A model generated the notes under the pieces. It had not been told where the DNA came from. It saw nothing but the letters and a program-made list of their open reading frames with translations, and did not search any database. The position numbers were made by a program, and so were the translations under genes. From assembly GCF_009696065.1 (NCBI RefSeq), contig NZ_VUMS01000018.1, positions 1 to 63,169 of the forward strand: a stretch of 63,169 bases of DNA, in the 5' to 3' direction. Of this stretch, positions 51,430-60,163 are shown one piece after another. This DNA comes from Oliverpabstia intestinalis (GTDB lineage Bacteria; Bacillota; Clostridia; Lachnospirales; Lachnospiraceae). Within the stretch, counting starts at the first letter, position 1; every line of letters starts with the position of its first letter.

Positions 51430-52350
51430 ATGGAAAAGAAAACGGTAGATGTGATTATCCCGGCTTATCGTCCGGGAGAAGGGTGGAAACAGATGCTGCG
51501 CGGACTGGAAGGACAGACCTGGCCGGTACACCGTCTGATCGTGATGAATACAGGAAAGGAAAACTGGAAAGCAGCTTATGAGAAAACGACGATTCCGATG
51601 GAAGTGCACCATCTGACCAGAGAGGAATTCGATCATGGAAAGACAAGGGATCAGGCGGCGCGGATGAGCCGGGCAGATTATCTGCTGTTTATGACCCAGG
51701 ATGCATTGCCGGAAGACTGCCATCTGATTGAAAAACTGGTGGAGGCGATTGAACAGGATGAAAAAATCGGAGCTGCCTATGCCAGACAGCTGCCACGGAA
51801 AGACTGCCGGCTGATGGAACAGTATACGAGACAGTTTAATTATCCGGAGAAAAGCCGGGTGAAATGGCTGGCAGACCTGCCGGAACTCGGTATCAAGACG
51901 TATTTTTGTTCCAATGTGTGCGCAATGTACAGACGGGAGCTGTATCTGCAGTTGGGGGGGTTTGTACAGAAGGCCATTTTTAATGAAGATATGATCTTTG
52001 CAGGAGAACTGATCCAAAAGGGATATGGAGTGGCTTATGCGGCAGAGGCAAAGGTGGTACATTCCCACAATTATTCGGCAATCCAGCAGTTTCACCGGAA
52101 CTTTGATCTGGCGGTTTCACAGGCAGATCATCCGGAAGTTTTTGCCGGGATCCGATCGGAAGGAGAGGGGATCCGTCTGGTGAAAAAAACTGCCGGCTGG
52201 CTCTGCAGACAGGGAAAACCATGGCTGGTGATCCAGCTGGTATGGCAGAGCGGCTGGAAATATCTGGGCTATCTTCTGGGAAAGAGATATCAGAAGCTTC
52301 CAAAGTGGGTGATCCCTCGCTGTACGATGAATCCGAAATATTGGGAATAA
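51430..52350 (+). CDS. GT2 glycosyltransferase, rhamnosyltransferase-like
   Basis: A 306-residue GT2 enzyme with VDVIIPAYRPGEGW, VMNTGKENW, REEFDHGKTRDQAA and TQDALPED, a pattern seen in rhamnosyltransferases of the RfbF/RgpB kind. NEDMIFAGELIQKGYGVAYAAEA follows in the second half. I chose ATG 51430 because GGAG lies six bases before it; the frame has an earlier ATG at 51418 in that site. It is the last gene of the polysaccharide locus and may add the rhamnose link near the reducing end. Confidence 0.85.
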   Translation: MEKKTVDVIIPAYRPGEGWKQMLRGLEGQTWPVHRLIVMNTGKENWKAAYEKTTIPMEVHHLTREEFDHGKTRDQAARMSRADYLLFMTQDALPEDCHLIEKLVEAIEQDEKIGAAYARQLPRKDCRLMEQYTRQFNYPEKSRVKWLADLPELGIKTYFCSNVCAMYRRELYLQLGGFVQKAIFNEDMIFAGELIQKGYGVAYAAEAKVVHSHNYSAIQQFHRNFDLAVSQADHPEVFAGIRSEGEGIRLVKKTAGWLCRQGKPWLVIQLVWQSGWKYLGYLLGKRYQKLPKWVIPRCTMNPKYWE

Positions 52351-52452
52351 GCGGGAAAGTTCACAGTTTTAACACAATTTTCGGATATGATAAACAGATA
52401 TACAAAACGTGAAAAAGAATGTGAAGACATATAAAGGACAGGGAGAAAAACG

Positions 52453-54564
52453 ATGAATGATGAATGGAAAATGCCGGGAACAGAACAGGAAGAAAATCAG
52501 CAGCCGGCCGGTGAAGAATCTGAAGTGACAGAGGCGACAGCTGTAAAAGAACCGGAAGCAGGGAAAACCGCAGAAGCAATGCCGGAGGCGACAGAAAGTC
52601 AGGAACCTGAAGTATCGGAGCGGGTGGAAGTGACAGAAATGACGGAAGAAGCAGCGACAAACGGTGACGGGCAGGTTGCAAAAACAGAGGAAGAAAAACC
52701 GAGATATCCGTGGGAAGCAGTGCTGGGGAAAGAGGAGAAGAAAGAACAGCCGGCGGATGTGACGGATACTCCGGTACAGCCACAGGAACAGCCGGTGCAG
52801 CAGAGTGGTGCACAGCCGGAGAATTCGCGGGAAGCAGCTTCTTATCACTGGGTAAATCCGGATTATCAGAAACGCCAGAACGGAGCGGACGGCGGAGAAC
52901 GTGCCAGCCAGAATACGTATGAGAATCAGAATTACCGGGAGGATGTCAGCGGGACAGCGGATACACAAAATTACACAGAAACAGCAGCCGAATCACAGGA
53001 TAACGGAGGCTGGGGACAGCCGGTCGATGGAAATCATACAACAAAAGAGATGGAAGACAGCAGTTCTTCCGGACAGACAACCGGGGGCTATCAGAATGGT
53101 AACTGGGGCTGTGCGGGAAACAGTCAGAATAACCAGAATACACAAAATGGCGGAGCGTATCAGAGTGGGAATTCCTGGACGAGCCGGGAACAGAGTACGC
53201 AGAACGGTCCGGTGACCGGTCAGAGAAAGTACGGAAATTATACGTATTACCAGCCACAGCAGGATCAGAATCAACCACAGGACCACAGAAAACCGGGCGG
53301 AACAGGAAAAAAAGTAATAGTAACGCTTGGTCTGGCGGTACTTTTTGGTGTAGTTGCAGGCGGTATTATCATCGGATCCAGTATGATCGCGAATAAAGAA
53401 ATTAAAAATGAACAGAAAACAGAGTATCAGCTTCCGACCACGGAACTGCCACAGCAGGAGAATGCTGCCGGGGACAGTAACAGTGCAGCAGGAAGCGGAA
53501 GTGATGCAACGGAGGAAGTAAGCGCAGGCACAACGGGAGAATACACCGTTGCACAGGTGGCAAAAAGTTGTATGCCGTCTGTTGTATCTATTACGAATGC
53601 GTCTGTAAAAACGGTACAGGATTTCTTTGGCGGTGTGCAGCAGTATCCGAGCGAGAGTTCCGGTTCCGGTATCATTGTAGGACAGAATGACAGTGAGATC
53701 CTGGTAGCAACGAATAATCATGTAGTAGCTGATGCAGATACTATAACGGTTGCTTTTGATGATGATGCGGTGTACGAAGCTCAGGTCAAGGGAACGGATT
53801 CCGATAACGATCTGGCGGTAGTCGCTGTGAAAATTTCGGATATGAATGAAGATACTCTGAAATCCATTAAAGTAGTAAGCATCGGCAATTCCGATGAGCT
53901 GGAAATCGGGGAACAGGTAGTTGCCATTGGTAATGCACTGGGATATGGACAGTCCGTAACTTCCGGATGGATCAGTGCGGTGGATCGTGAAGTGACCGAC
54001 GAAGACGGAAAGACAACCGGGAAGCTGATCCAGACAGATGCAGCAATCAATCCCGGCAACAGCGGTGGGGCACTGCTGAATATGCAGGGAGAACTGATTG
54101 GTATCAACTCTGCGAAAGCGGCAGCCACCGAAGTAGAAGGAATGGGTTATGCGATTCCGGTATCTGTGGCACAGCCAATCCTGGATGAACTGATGAACCG
54201 CGAGACAAGATATAAGGCGGATGAAGATCATGCGGGTTATATCGGTGTGACTTGTCTGAATGTAGATTCTACTTCTGCACAGACTTACGGTATCCCACTG
54301 GGTGCCTTTGTAGATTCTGTGGAAGAGGGCGGACCGGCACAGACAGCAGGTATCCAGAAAGGTGACGTGATTGTCAAGTTTGACGGTATGACGGTTTCCG
54401 GTAGTTCGGATCTGGTTGGAAAACTGGAGTATTATCAGGCAGGAGAGACTGTGGAGGTTGTGATCAGCCGGGCACAGAACGGGGAGTATCAGGAGCAGAC
54501 GGTTTCGGTTACTCTTGGAAAGAAGAGTGAGATGAAGCAGGCAGATCCCCAGCAGGGTAAGTAA
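52453..54564 (+). CDS. HtrA/DegP-type serine protease with PDZ domain
   Basis: A 703-residue membrane-anchored protease for envelope quality control. Residues 1-283 are a long cytoplasmic low-complexity region rich in Glu, then Asn/Gln/Gly. A membrane helix lies at 286-311. The trypsin-like domain follows with catalytic His423 (NNHVV), Asp453 (DNDLAVV) and Ser537 (GNSGGAL). One PDZ domain spans about 595-690 (GYIGVTCLNV, GGPAQTAGIQKGDVIVKFDG). The cytoplasmic extension is much longer than in typical Bacillus HtrA proteins. GGGAG precedes ATG. A large hairpin lies just downstream. Confidence 0.93.
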   Translation: MNDEWKMPGTEQEENQQPAGEESEVTEATAVKEPEAGKTAEAMPEATESQEPEVSERVEVTEMTEEAATNGDGQVAKTEEEKPRYPWEAVLGKEEKKEQPADVTDTPVQPQEQPVQQSGAQPENSREAASYHWVNPDYQKRQNGADGGERASQNTYENQNYREDVSGTADTQNYTETAAESQDNGGWGQPVDGNHTTKEMEDSSSSGQTTGGYQNGNWGCAGNSQNNQNTQNGGAYQSGNSWTSREQSTQNGPVTGQRKYGNYTYYQPQQDQNQPQDHRKPGGTGKKVIVTLGLAVLFGVVAGGIIIGSSMIANKEIKNEQKTEYQLPTTELPQQENAAGDSNSAAGSGSDATEEVSAGTTGEYTVAQVAKSCMPSVVSITNASVKTVQDFFGGVQQYPSESSGSGIIVGQNDSEILVATNNHVVADADTITVAFDDDAVYEAQVKGTDSDNDLAVVAVKISDMNEDTLKSIKVVSIGNSDELEIGEQVVAIGNALGYGQSVTSGWISAVDREVTDEDGKTTGKLIQTDAAINPGNSGGALLNMQGELIGINSAKAAATEVEGMGYAIPVSVAQPILDELMNRETRYKADEDHAGYIGVTCLNVDSTSAQTYGIPLGAFVDSVEEGGPAQTAGIQKGDVIVKFDGMTVSGSSDLVGKLEYYQAGETVEVVISRAQNGEYQEQTVSVTLGKKSEMKQADPQQGK

Positions 54565-54591
54565 GTGAATAAGTAGTATCATAGACGGACG

Positions 54592-54773
54592 CGGCAGGGG
54601 TTCCCGTCAGAGTCCGGCAACGTGGGCAGAGCAACTTTAAGCTAAGTCCTAAGAAGAACTAAATGCCAGTTCGCGGAGAGCCGCTCATTGTCAAGTTCTT
54701 CTAAGGACTGGATCTTAAAGCTTGCTCTAAACGCCCACAAAGTGTTGCCGGACCCTGGTGGGAACCCCTGCTG
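54592..54773. ncRNA. Long imperfect hairpin: candidate structured RNA or fold-back element
   Basis: About 182 bases fold into one rod. Outer stem 54592-54605 pairs with 54760-54773; CAG/CTG 54608-54610 with 54755-54757; TCCGGCAAC 54613-54621 with 54744-54752; GTGGGC 54622-54627 with 54733-54738; AGAGCAA 54628-54634 with 54722-54728; CTTTAAG 54635-54641 with 54714-54720; and AGTCCTAAGAAGAACT 54645-54660 with 54694-54709 (one mismatch). The 33-base tip has a small GCGG/CCGC hairpin. Most bulges are on the 3' side. It starts 27 bases after the htrA stop. No T-run follows and no known RNA family is recognised. Confidence 0.55.
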
Positions 54774-55039
54774 CTGTGCGTTGACGGTGGGAGAAAGTTG
54801 AAATATGGTGGGAATGGCAGGAAATAAAAGGAATGAAGGGATAGAACTTATTCAGAGGGGGAGACCAGAAGGAAAATAGGGGGAGACAGTATGCTGAAAG
54901 CTGTGTTTAGAAAAAGTTTACTTGAGGGCAAGAAGATTCTGTTTTATAATATAGGGTAAGTAACTGGAAGTACACAGGAGTGACAGGTGGTTTCGGGGAC
55001 AGTGTCTCATAAAATGTGGGATGAGAAAGGGATAAACGG
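54774..55039. other. Intergenic region upstream of the clpX-like gene
   Basis: No gene is supported here. The stretch is purine-rich and likely contains the promoter and leader of the clpX-like gene, but I see no clear consensus promoter. Confidence 0.5.
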
Positions 55040-56461
55040 ATGTCAGAAGACAAGGATTTATTGGAAAAAGAAAAGCAGGGGCGAGAGACTTCTGATGAAA
55101 ATACGAAGGAAGATGAATACGAAAAAGTCTGTTTTATGTGTCGGAGACCGGAGAGCAAGACAGGACCGATGATCACGCTTCCTCAGAATATACATATTTG
55201 TACGGAATGTATGCAGAAAAGTTTTGATACCATGAATAACAGCAATATGAATTACGGGGATCTGATGAGCCACATGCCCAATATCAGCATGATGGATCTG
55301 TCGAGTATTCCGAATCAGGTATCAGAGAAACAAAGAGTGAAGAAGAAAAAGAAAACGGAAGAAAAGAAGCAGGAATTTACCATGAAGGATGTTTCGCCGC
55401 CACATAAGATCAAAGAAAAACTGGATGAATATGTGATCGGTCAGGAACATGCGAAAAAGGTGATTTCGGTTGGTGTGTACAATCACTATAAACGAGTACT
55501 CAGCGCAGAGCAGAAAAATGGTGAAGTAGAGATTGCAAAGTCCAATATGTTGATGATCGGACCGACCGGAAGTGGTAAGACTTATCTGGTGCAGACGCTG
55601 GCGAAACTGCTGGATGTGCCACTTGCGATCACGGATGCGACTTCGCTGACGGAAGCAGGTTATATCGGTGATGATATCGAAAGCGTAGTTTCCAAACTAC
55701 TTGCGGCAGCAGACAATGATGTGGAGCGGGCAGAGCATGGAATTATCTTTATCGATGAGATCGATAAGATTGCAAAAAAGAAGAATACGAACCAGAGAGA
55801 TGTCAGTGGTGAGGCAGTACAGCAGGGGATGTTAAAGCTTCTCGAGGGCAGTGATGTGGAAGTGCCGGTGGGAGCGAACAGTAAAAATGCCATGGTACCA
55901 CTGACTACAGTAAATACCAGCAATATTTTATTTATCTGTGGCGGTGCATTCCCGGATCTGGAGGAAATCATCAAAGAACGGTTAAACAAAAAGGCAGCAA
56001 TTGGTTTTCAGGCGGATCTGAAAGATAAATATGACAATGATAAAAATCTGTTGAATAAGGTAACGGTGGAGGATCTGAGAATGTTCGGTATGGTACCGGA
56101 ATTTCTTGGAAGACTGCCGATCATTTTCACATTGCAGGGACTCGATGAAGACATGCTGGTGAAGATTCTTAAAGAGCCACGCAATGCAATCCTGAAACAG
56201 TATGAAAAACTACTGGAGATGGACGAAGTCAAACTGGAATTTGAAGAAAATGCGCTGCGTGCAATCGCAAAAAAAGCACTGGAAAAAGATACCGGTGCGA
56301 GAGCATTGCGAGCGATTCTGGAAGAATACATGCTGGATATTATGTACGAGATTCCAAAGGACGACAGTATTGGAGAGGTGATCATCACCAAAGAATATAT
56401 TGAACACACCGGTGGTCCGAAGATCCTTTTAAGAGGACAGGAGCCGCTGTTGTTGCAGTAA
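55040..56461 (+). CDS. clpX: ClpX-like AAA+ unfoldase
   Basis: A 473-residue AAA+ ATPase that unfolds proteins for ClpP. The zinc-binding domain has Cys31, Cys34, Cys54 and Cys57. A charged linker (about 98-112) makes it roughly 50 residues longer than usual. Walker A GPTGSGKT is at 174-181, pore loop GYIG at 207-210 (usually GYVG), Walker B FIDEID at 237-242, and the ClpP-docking IGF at 321-323, so it should work with ClpP. No clpP is next to it, and the departures suggest that it could be a second ClpX in this genome. GAAAGGG precedes ATG. Confidence 0.9.
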   Translation: MSEDKDLLEKEKQGRETSDENTKEDEYEKVCFMCRRPESKTGPMITLPQNIHICTECMQKSFDTMNNSNMNYGDLMSHMPNISMMDLSSIPNQVSEKQRVKKKKKTEEKKQEFTMKDVSPPHKIKEKLDEYVIGQEHAKKVISVGVYNHYKRVLSAEQKNGEVEIAKSNMLMIGPTGSGKTYLVQTLAKLLDVPLAITDATSLTEAGYIGDDIESVVSKLLAAADNDVERAEHGIIFIDEIDKIAKKKNTNQRDVSGEAVQQGMLKLLEGSDVEVPVGANSKNAMVPLTTVNTSNILFICGGAFPDLEEIIKERLNKKAAIGFQADLKDKYDNDKNLLNKVTVEDLRMFGMVPEFLGRLPIIFTLQGLDEDMLVKILKEPRNAILKQYEKLLEMDEVKLEFEENALRAIAKKALEKDTGARALRAILEEYMLDIMYEIPKDDSIGEVIITKEYIEHTGGPKILLRGQEPLLLQ

Positions 56462-56503
56462 AACGGATACAAATGGGGTTTTATATTCAAGGAGGTATGA
56501 CTT

Positions 56504-57082
56504 ATGAACGAAGATTTATTTGGCAGCATTAAACAGACGATTACGGAAACAGCAGGGGCTGTAGGAAAGAAAACAGAGGAATTTGTTGAGACACAGAAGA
56601 TGCGAAACAAAGTGCGGACACTGCAAAGAGAGATACGGAAAAAATATGCAGATCTCGGTGAAATCGTATACCGGCGTTACGTAGATGGCGATACACCGGA
56701 TGAAGAGCTGACCGGTCACTGTGAAGTGGTTATGGGTCTTCAGAAAGAACTGGCAGAGTGTAAAGAAAGCATGGCTGCCAAACAGGGAAAAAATGTATGC
56801 CCAGCCTGTGGAATCTCCAACCCGAAAGATGCTGTATTCTGTATGTACTGCGGTGCGGAACTTCCGGGAGAAGAGGAAGAAAAAGAGGAAGACTGGTTTA
56901 CCCAGGGTTCTGTAGAAGAGACAGAAGAAGAGGAAGAGACGAAAGAAAAAGAAGGTAAAGAACCGGAGAAAGAATCTGAAGAAGTGCAGAAAGAAGAAAC
57001 AGAAAAGGCAGCACCGGAACAGGATGCAGAGCAGGAAGTATGGGATGCCTGTGTGCAGAAGGAGGACGGCGATGACGAGTGA
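56504..57082 (+). CDS. Zinc-ribbon protein with acidic tail
   Basis: A 192-residue cytoplasmic protein. Residues 1-90 are helical and probably coiled coil (KMRNKVRTLQREIRKKYADLG). A zinc ribbon follows as CPACG and CMYCG near 98-118. The last 70 residues are extremely acidic. AAGGAGG precedes ATG. It overlaps the purine phosphorylase gene by 11 bases, so the two are co-translated. Similar zinc-ribbon proteins are common in Firmicutes; function is unknown. Confidence 0.8.
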   Translation: MNEDLFGSIKQTITETAGAVGKKTEEFVETQKMRNKVRTLQREIRKKYADLGEIVYRRYVDGDTPDEELTGHCEVVMGLQKELAECKESMAAKQGKNVCPACGISNPKDAVFCMYCGAELPGEEEEKEEDWFTQGSVEETEEEEETKEKEGKEPEKESEEVQKEETEKAAPEQDAEQEVWDACVQKEDGDDE

Positions 57083-57911
57083 AGAAAAACTGAATCGGTG
57101 TTATGAGGCGGTGAAAGAGCGGCTGCCGTTTGTACCGAAACTGGCACTGATCCTCGGATCCGGTCTGGGGGATTATGCAGAACATGTAACAGTGGAAAAA
57201 ACCATTCCATATGAGAGCATCGAAGGATTTCCACGGTCTACGGTAGCCGGACATAAAGGGCAGTTCGTATTTGCAAAGGTAGAAGGTGTACCTACTGTTA
57301 TGATGCAGGGACGGGTACACTATTATGAAGGCTATCCGATGCAGGATGTGGTACTTCCGGTACGTCTTATGAAGAAAATGGGTGCAGAGATCCTGTTTCT
57401 GACCAATGCAGCCGGTGGAGTCAACGAGAACTTTCATGCCGGCGATCTGATGATGATCACGGATCAGATCTCAAGTTTTGTGCCATCACCGTTAATCGGA
57501 GCCAATATGGACGATCTTGGACCGCGCTTTCCGGATATGAGTGAAATTTACCGGAGGGAGTACCGGGAAATCATCCGGGAGAGCAGCAAATCATTGAATA
57601 TTGAGCTTCAGGAAGGAATCTATCTGCAGTTTACCGGTCCGGCATATGAATCACCGGCGGAGATACGGATGGCACGGACCCTGGGGGCAGATGCTGTGGG
57701 AATGAGTACAGCATGTGAAGCTGTGGCAGCCAACCACATGGGAATGAAAATTCTTGGAATTTCCTTTATCTCGAATCTGGCAGCAGGTTTGAGTACACAG
57801 CCGCTGTCCCACAAAGAGGTACAGGAAGCCGCCGATCTTGCAGCACCAAAATTCCGCGCACTTGTGACGGAAGTGATTCGGAGAATCGGTGAACAGGAAA
57901 AGTCAGAATAG
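57072..57911 (+). CDS. punA: Purine nucleoside phosphorylase
   Basis: A 279-residue phosphorylase of the trimeric PNP type, which splits purine nucleosides with phosphate in salvage. Marks are LILGSGLGDYAEHV (phosphate site), GHKGQF, MQGRVHYYEGY, LTNAAGGVNENFHAGDLMMI, GPAYESPAEIRM and GADAVGMSTACEAVAANHMG. I chose ATG 57072 because GGAGG is at 57061-57065; the frame extends further upstream inside the zinc-ribbon gene. A glucosidase gene follows after 26 bases. Confidence 0.94.
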   Translation: MTSEEKLNRCYEAVKERLPFVPKLALILGSGLGDYAEHVTVEKTIPYESIEGFPRSTVAGHKGQFVFAKVEGVPTVMMQGRVHYYEGYPMQDVVLPVRLMKKMGAEILFLTNAAGGVNENFHAGDLMMITDQISSFVPSPLIGANMDDLGPRFPDMSEIYRREYREIIRESSKSLNIELQEGIYLQFTGPAYESPAEIRMARTLGADAVGMSTACEAVAANHMGMKILGISFISNLAAGLSTQPLSHKEVQEAADLAAPKFRALVTEVIRRIGEQEKSE

Positions 57912-57937
57912 TATAGAAAAAGGGAGAAAATAAGACT

Positions 57938-59605
57938 ATGGAGAAAAAATGGTGGAAGGAAAGTATCGTATATCAGATTTATCCGAGAAGTTTCAAGGAC
58001 AGCAACGGGGATGGTATTGGTGATCTGAACGGTATCACGGAAAGGATGGAGTATCTGGAAAAACTGGGAGTGAATGTTGTGTGGTTATCCCCGGTATATC
58101 AGTCCCCGAATGATGATAACGGATATGATATCAGCGACTATCGTGCAATCATGACTGAGTTCGGAACAATGGAAGATTTTGAACGGATGCTTGCTAAAGC
58201 TCATGAACATGGAATCAAGATCGTGATGGATCTGGTAGTCAACCATACCTCCGATGAACATCCATGGTTTATAGAGAGCAGAAAGTCTAAAGACAATCCA
58301 TATCGTGACTATTATATCTGGAGAGATGGAAAAGATGGAAAGGAACCGAATAACTGGGGCTCCTGTTTCTCCGGGCCGGCATGGGATTATGATGAAGAAA
58401 CGGATATGTATTATCTGCATCTGTTTTCGAAAAAACAGCCGGATCTGAACTGGGATAATCCAAAAGTCCGGGAAGAAGTATTTGACATGATGAACTGGTG
58501 GCTGGAAAAAGGAGTAGATGGATTCCGTATGGATGTTATCAGCCTGATTTCCAAACAGCCGGATCTGCCGGATGGAAAGCCGGGAATCAATGGATACGCA
58601 AGCTTTAATGAGCCGGCAAACGGTCCTCATGTCCATGAATATCTGCAGGAGATGCGTGAAAAAGTATTAAACAATGCGGATACCATTACCGTAGGCGAGT
58701 GTTCCGGTGTGACTCTGGAAGAAGCTAAAAAATACGCAAGAAGCGATGAAAAAGAGCTGAATATGGTATTCCAGTTTGAACATATGGATGTGGATGCTGA
58801 TGCGGATAACAAATGGACCGATAAAAAGATGGATCTGCGCGAGATGAAAGCTGTTCTGACCAAATGGCAGAAAGGTCTGGAGGATATTGCCTGGAACAGT
58901 CTGTTCTGGGAGAATCACGATCAGCCACGTTCGGTATCCAGATATGCCGATGATTCCGCAAAATATCATGATGTATCTGCAAAGATGCTGGCAACTTGTA
59001 TTCACATGATGCAGGGAACTCCTTATGTATATCAGGGAGAAGAACTTGGCATGACGAACGTTCCGTTCACATCGATCGATCAGTTCCGTGATCTGGACAG
59101 CATCAATGCTTACAGAGAACTGGTAGAAGAGCAGCATGTATTTACCGCGGAAGAAATGATGCGTTATCTGTGCCGTAAGAGCCGCGACAATGCGAGAACA
59201 CCGTTCCAGTGGGATGACAGTGCTTATGCAGGATTTTCTACTGTAGAACCATGGATCATGGTCAATCCGAACTATAAAGAGATCAATGCGAAGAAACAGG
59301 TCGACGATCCGGAATCTGTATTTAATTATTACAGAAAGCTGATCGCACTGCGAAAAGAAAAAGAGATCATCGTATACGGAACTTATGATCTGTTATTGCC
59401 GGAATCCGAAGAAATCTATATGTATACAAGAACATTGGGAGAGGAAAAACTGTTGGTGGTATGTAACTTCAGTGAAAAAGAAGTAGCAGTAGAGATTCCG
59501 GAGGAATTCCGCAAGGGAAGTTATCTGATCGCAAACTATCCGGAAGGAGAAATCAAAGAACAGATGACGATTCGCCCGTATGAAGCATTTGTGCTTGAAA
59601 AATAA
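57938..59605 (+). CDS. malL: GH13 alpha-glucosidase (oligo-1,6-glucosidase type)
   Basis: A 555-residue cytoplasmic alpha-glucosidase without signal sequence. The four GH13 regions are present: DLVVNHTSDEH, GFRMDVISLISK (nucleophile Asp), a catalytic-acid region near VGECSGV, and FWENHDQPR. The N-terminal WWKESIVYQIYPRSFKDSNGDGIGDL is typical of oligo-1,6-glucosidase/MalL. It hydrolyses short alpha-1,6- or alpha-1,4-glucosides taken up by the cell. It ends in a terminator; the pairing with purine salvage is probably not functional. Confidence 0.93.
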   Translation: MEKKWWKESIVYQIYPRSFKDSNGDGIGDLNGITERMEYLEKLGVNVVWLSPVYQSPNDDNGYDISDYRAIMTEFGTMEDFERMLAKAHEHGIKIVMDLVVNHTSDEHPWFIESRKSKDNPYRDYYIWRDGKDGKEPNNWGSCFSGPAWDYDEETDMYYLHLFSKKQPDLNWDNPKVREEVFDMMNWWLEKGVDGFRMDVISLISKQPDLPDGKPGINGYASFNEPANGPHVHEYLQEMREKVLNNADTITVGECSGVTLEEAKKYARSDEKELNMVFQFEHMDVDADADNKWTDKKMDLREMKAVLTKWQKGLEDIAWNSLFWENHDQPRSVSRYADDSAKYHDVSAKMLATCIHMMQGTPYVYQGEELGMTNVPFTSIDQFRDLDSINAYRELVEEQHVFTAEEMMRYLCRKSRDNARTPFQWDDSAYAGFSTVEPWIMVNPNYKEINAKKQVDDPESVFNYYRKLIALRKEKEIIVYGTYDLLLPESEEIYMYTRTLGEEKLLVVCNFSEKEVAVEIPEEFRKGSYLIANYPEGEIKEQMTIRPYEAFVLEK

Positions 59606-59612
59606 AAGGAAA

Positions 59613-59636
59613 CGGTGAGGGTATTGAACAGTTATA
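59613..59636 (+). repeat. Solo right-end fragment of the palindromic element family
   Basis: The sequence GGTGAGGGTATTGAACAGTT and following TATAAT closely matches the right end of the element at 61498-61617 (GTGAAGGTACTGAACGGTTA). No left arm is seen, so it may be a remnant beside the malL stop. Confidence 0.4.
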
Positions 59637-59650
59637 ATAAGAGATGAAAG

Positions 59651-59697
59651 AAAAGGTCGCTGTGTTTACAGAAAAATGTGAATGCAGCGATCTTTTT
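59651..59697 (+). terminator. Terminator of the malL operon
   Basis: AAAAGGTCGCTG pairs with CAGCGATCTTTT (one G-U) and ends in a T-run. Confidence 0.85.
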
Positions 59698-59755
59698 ACG
59701 ATTGCAGAAAATAAATATAGAACAGAAGTCAGCCTGTACAAAGACAAAAAAATAG

Positions 59756-59839
59756 TGCAGGAAGCGGGACTTGAACCCGCACGATATTGCTACCACAGGC
59801 ACCTGAAGCCTGCGCGTCTGCCAATTCCGCCATTCCTGC
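59756..59839 (-). tRNA. tRNA-Leu (CAG)
   Basis: On the minus strand acceptor GCAGGAA pairs with TTCCTGC, discriminator A; the anticodon stem CAGGC/GCCTG encloses TTCAGGT, giving CAG. It is class II with a long variable arm. It stands alone, convergent with malL. Confidence 0.95.
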
Positions 59840-60163
59840 ACAACTTTTATTATGAAGTTCTGTTGCATCTCAACAACATAATGTACTATACATGAAAAAA
59901 CACTGGTTGTCAACAGCTTTTTTGAAAAAACATAGAAAAATATAGAAAATAGAGAACTTTTATGAAATGCGTAATTGAATAATGTATTCTGACGATTCGC
60001 GGAAATTAACTGTAAAAACATTTTCTGACAGGAAACAGACAAACAAATATCGGTAACTAACACAAGTAATAGTGAAAACTGGTTTTATATTGTTTAATAT
60101 AATTATAGAGAAGGTAAGGTCAATCATAGAAAAAGTTTTGCAGAAACGAAGGGAGGAAACTTT
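59840..60163. other. Intergenic region upstream of the HEAT-repeat lipoprotein gene
   Basis: This AT-rich gap holds no gene. It must contain the tRNA-Leu promoter on the minus strand and the lipoprotein promoter; a TATAAT-like box is at about 60098-60103 without a good -35. Confidence 0.5.

Noticed and set aside
52993-54582. A 529-codon open frame on the minus strand
   Set aside because: It is antisense to the htrA gene, whose motifs are unmistakable, and the minus-strand translation has no recognisable domain.
54592-54773. 6S RNA or a simple terminator
   Set aside because: There is no large central bubble typical of 6S RNA, and no T-run; the rod is paired almost throughout.
59756-59839. 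tRNA anticodon read as TCA (selenocysteine)
   Set aside because: Reading TCA breaks the anticodon stem; the perfect stem CAGGC/GCCTG gives CAG, and the body matches tRNA-Leu.
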